Source of the DNA: Lutraria lutraria
Lineage: Eukaryota; Mollusca; Bivalvia; Venerida; Mactridae
Length of the DNA stretch: 64,000 nt
Assembly (NCBI GenBank): GCA_964023205.1
Contig: OZ026837.1
Location: 7,792,088 to 7,856,087, forward strand
Direction: 5' to 3'
Shown here: positions 62,434 to 64,000 of the stretch, piece after piece
How positions within the stretch are numbered: the stretch's first letter is position 1
Layout of the letters: every line of letters begins with the position of its first letter
The notes under the pieces: generated by a model
Seen by the model: the letters and a program-made list of their open reading frames with translations, nothing else
What the model was told of the DNA's origin: nothing
The model's database searches: none
Program-made: the position numbers and the translations under genes

Positions 62434-62501
62434 TCGCTTTGTCAACTCTAAGAAAGATGTTGCTTGTCTAAAGAAAAAATTCAGCAACATCAAACAGAGA
62501 G
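62434..62501 (+). CDS. Exon 2 of the Myb/SANT-like gene, frame problem
   Basis: The strong acceptor (CTATTTTCCAG) gives a 68-base exon whose coding frame (RFVNSKKDVACLKKKF) is offset by one base from exon 1. An alternative acceptor at 62,451 (CAACTCTAAG) restores the frame but drops about six residues from a region of fairly constant length. Either splicing has moved or one base was lost. Confidence 0.6.
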
Positions 62502-63129
62502 GTACTGTACATATTTCAGTTCAGTCTTCATAATTAAGCTGCACCATTATTTCTGAAGTAATTTCTTGTTCTGACTTTTACAATATTTTTCTGTTTTTTG
62601 TTCATGATATCTTTTTATGTCAACTTGTTTATACTGTAGCGGTGTGATATGTTGTATTATAAATTGGCTGTGAAATTCACCGGCCCTATTGTACTACATT
62701 GTACTCATTGTACACGTCCATTATTTACAATATATGTAAGTTTTGTTACGTACAATGAAGTGTATTAGTTTGTGTTAATAAAATTTTGAATTTAAGTATG
62801 GTACAACAAATTTAAGCAATTATCAGTTAATTAATGCATGCTGTTATTTGTAAATGAATGATTAAGGATTGAACTGACAAGACTTTGTACCTGATTTAAA
62901 CACAATTCATTTGTTATATATATGTATGTGGAATTGTATGAAGTGTTGAAATAAAGTCTACATTTATGACATTCAGAATTTATTGAAGTAAAAAATTAAT
63001 AACAGTTCATCAGTATATAATGACCATTTTCTTGATTGTCAGATGAATCATTTGTGTGTGATTTGCATTTAGTGACATGGTGATTGGTTGTACGTACGTA
63101 TGAATATAATTATGCTGTTACTTTTTCAG

Positions 63130-63282
63130 CAAAAGCAAAGCTAGATAATGCCAAATCTAGTAGAGCCAAAACTGGCGGTGGTCCACAGGCACCACAATGC
63201 ATGCCAGCGTAGCAGACATTGCTCTCATGTATAGGAGAATGACCAAGTGTGTCTGGTGTAACAACTGGTGTTGATACAGACT
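63130..63282 (+). pseudogene. Exon 3 of the Myb/SANT-like gene, two in-frame stops
   Basis: Acceptor TACTTTTTCAG, donor GACT/GTAAGTT. The frame dictated by exon 2 reads AKAKLDNAKSSRAKTGGGP, then QAPQCMPA, TAG, QTLLSCIGE, TGA, PSVSGVTTGVDTD. The sequence after each stop still looks like coding sequence of the family, so the stops are recent substitutions and do not mark the real end. Confidence 0.7.
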
Positions 63283-63699
63283 GTAAGTTGTCATTTTGAA
63301 TTTTTTTCTTAGAACTTTAATGTGGAGCTTAAGTTCCATGATGATTTACAGGTCATATAGAAGTTACTATATTGCCTTTTAAAATTTTGAACATGCAATG
63401 AAGACGATAAAGCCAAATAGTGTTCACATTTTTGTTAGCTTCCAGAGAATGAATCATTCAGTGTGCATGACAATCCAAGACTTGAAAAGTTAGTTGTGAT
63501 TGAATGTCTTAGTATTTTTGCAGTTGACCATTGTTACAAATGCATACAGGCAGGAATAGCATGAACTGTGAAAGAACATTGTGTCTAGCTTAGTAGCTTA
63601 CTTTTGCATGAAATTATCTTGTAATTCAAATTTTGACTGGTGCATTGATATCATCATTTGGAAACATAATATAGGGTTATTCTTCTATGTATATTTCAG

Positions 63700-63765
63700 C
63701 ATGTACATACAATACTGAGTGTACTGGTAATAATGAGAGTGAAAGTTTGGGTACATCACAACACG
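63700..63765 (+). CDS. Exon 4 of the Myb/SANT-like gene
   Basis: Acceptor ATATTTCAG, 66 bases, donor CACG/GTGAGT. In phase with exon 3 it reads CTYNTECTGNNESESLGTSQ, an acidic, probably disordered linker. Confidence 0.5.
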
Positions 63766-63936
63766 GTGAGTGCATTGTATTTAAGGACATATGAAATGAT
63801 TAATTGTAATAGTCATTACTTTTACCGAACATGACTGCATTACAATTATCTTTACCAAATGGTTTCATGCACATGTTTATAATTGAATATATATCTGACT
63901 TTTTTCATAATGTTGTGCATGTCTTCAAATGCATAG

Positions 63937-63977
63937 AATTAGTGGATGATTCATCTCATGTTATGTCGTTGCTTGAT
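63937..63977 (+). CDS. Exon 5 of the Myb/SANT-like gene
   Basis: Acceptor AAATGCATAG, 41 bases, donor GAT/GTAAGT. In phase with exon 4 it reads LVDDSSHVMSLLD. The acceptor has a weak pyrimidine tract, so this exon is less certain. The gene continues beyond the window. Confidence 0.4.
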
Positions 63978-64000
63978 GTAAGTTTTTCCAAATTTCGTAT

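Larger units (their letters stand above)
61860..63977 (+). pseudogene. Myb/SANT-like (Harbinger-associated) gene, five exons, disrupted, continues past window
   Basis: Exons: 61,860-62,036; 62,434 (or 62,453)-62,501; 63,130-63,282; 63,700-63,765; 63,937-63,977. Exon 1 encodes WTASEEDVFVDIILG and RRSRTRCWEEIAQQLEQ, the first helices of a trihelix-type Myb/SANT domain. Exon 2 gives the third (SKKDVACLKKKFSNIKQR) and exon 3 the linker AKLDNAKSSRAKTGGGP typical of these proteins. Such DNA-binding proteins accompany the transposase in PIF/Harbinger transposons and also exist as host genes. Phases fit at three of four junctions. With the better acceptor at 62,433 the exon 1-2 join is out of frame by one base. 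Exon 3 has TAG and TGA in frame before the conserved-looking PSVSGVTTGVDTD. It is most likely a recent pseudogene. Confidence 0.7.

Overview
The window is animal nuclear DNA, most likely from a bivalve mollusc. It is AT-rich, has GT-AG exon fragments and no operons, and carries interspersed repeats of kinds I associate with bivalve genomes: elements beginning TTTTAGCTCACATG and ending in a GGGCCA/TGGCCC hairpin, a tRNA-headed SINE, and a mariner relic. The species cannot be named from sequence alone.

Layout. Positions 1 to about 34,500 are one uninterrupted head-to-tail satellite array, about 60 monomers of about 581 bp. It has shortened 452-bp monomers and multi-monomer blocks duplicated at fixed offsets (6,965 and 4,647 bp are the clearest). 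From 34,500 to 35,217 the monomers decay, and a 115-bp insertion there contains a palindrome made of two transposon ends. From 35.2 to 39.7 kb there is non-coding AT-rich DNA with a degenerate dispersed motif. From 39.7 to 58 kb the sequence is a patchwork of transposable elements: a LINE reverse-transcriptase tail, three nearly full-length copies plus fragments of one hairpin-ended family and one copy of a sister family, a TIR MITE, a SINE, a mariner relic, a 1.9-kb TIR element, and a 1.1-kb sequence present twice in opposite orientation, whose one copy shows the empty target sites of insertions in the other. Small plus-strand exons of an unrecognised coiled-coil gene lie between them.

From 58 to 64 kb the DNA is more gene-like: a tRNA-Ala-like sequence, two phase-compatible exons of a single-pass membrane protein, the first part of a RecQ-like helicase cut off by a 1.17-kb TIR element, and a five-exon Myb/SANT-like gene of the kind found in PIF/Harbinger transposons. 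That last gene has consistent splice phases at most junctions but two in-frame stops and a likely frameshift, so it looks like a recent pseudogene.

I see no complete, intact protein-coding gene and no prokaryotic system. The most informative features are the higher-order satellite, its decaying edge, and the nested insertion history readable from the inverted pair of repeats. All similarities were judged by eye; no alignment or database search was run.
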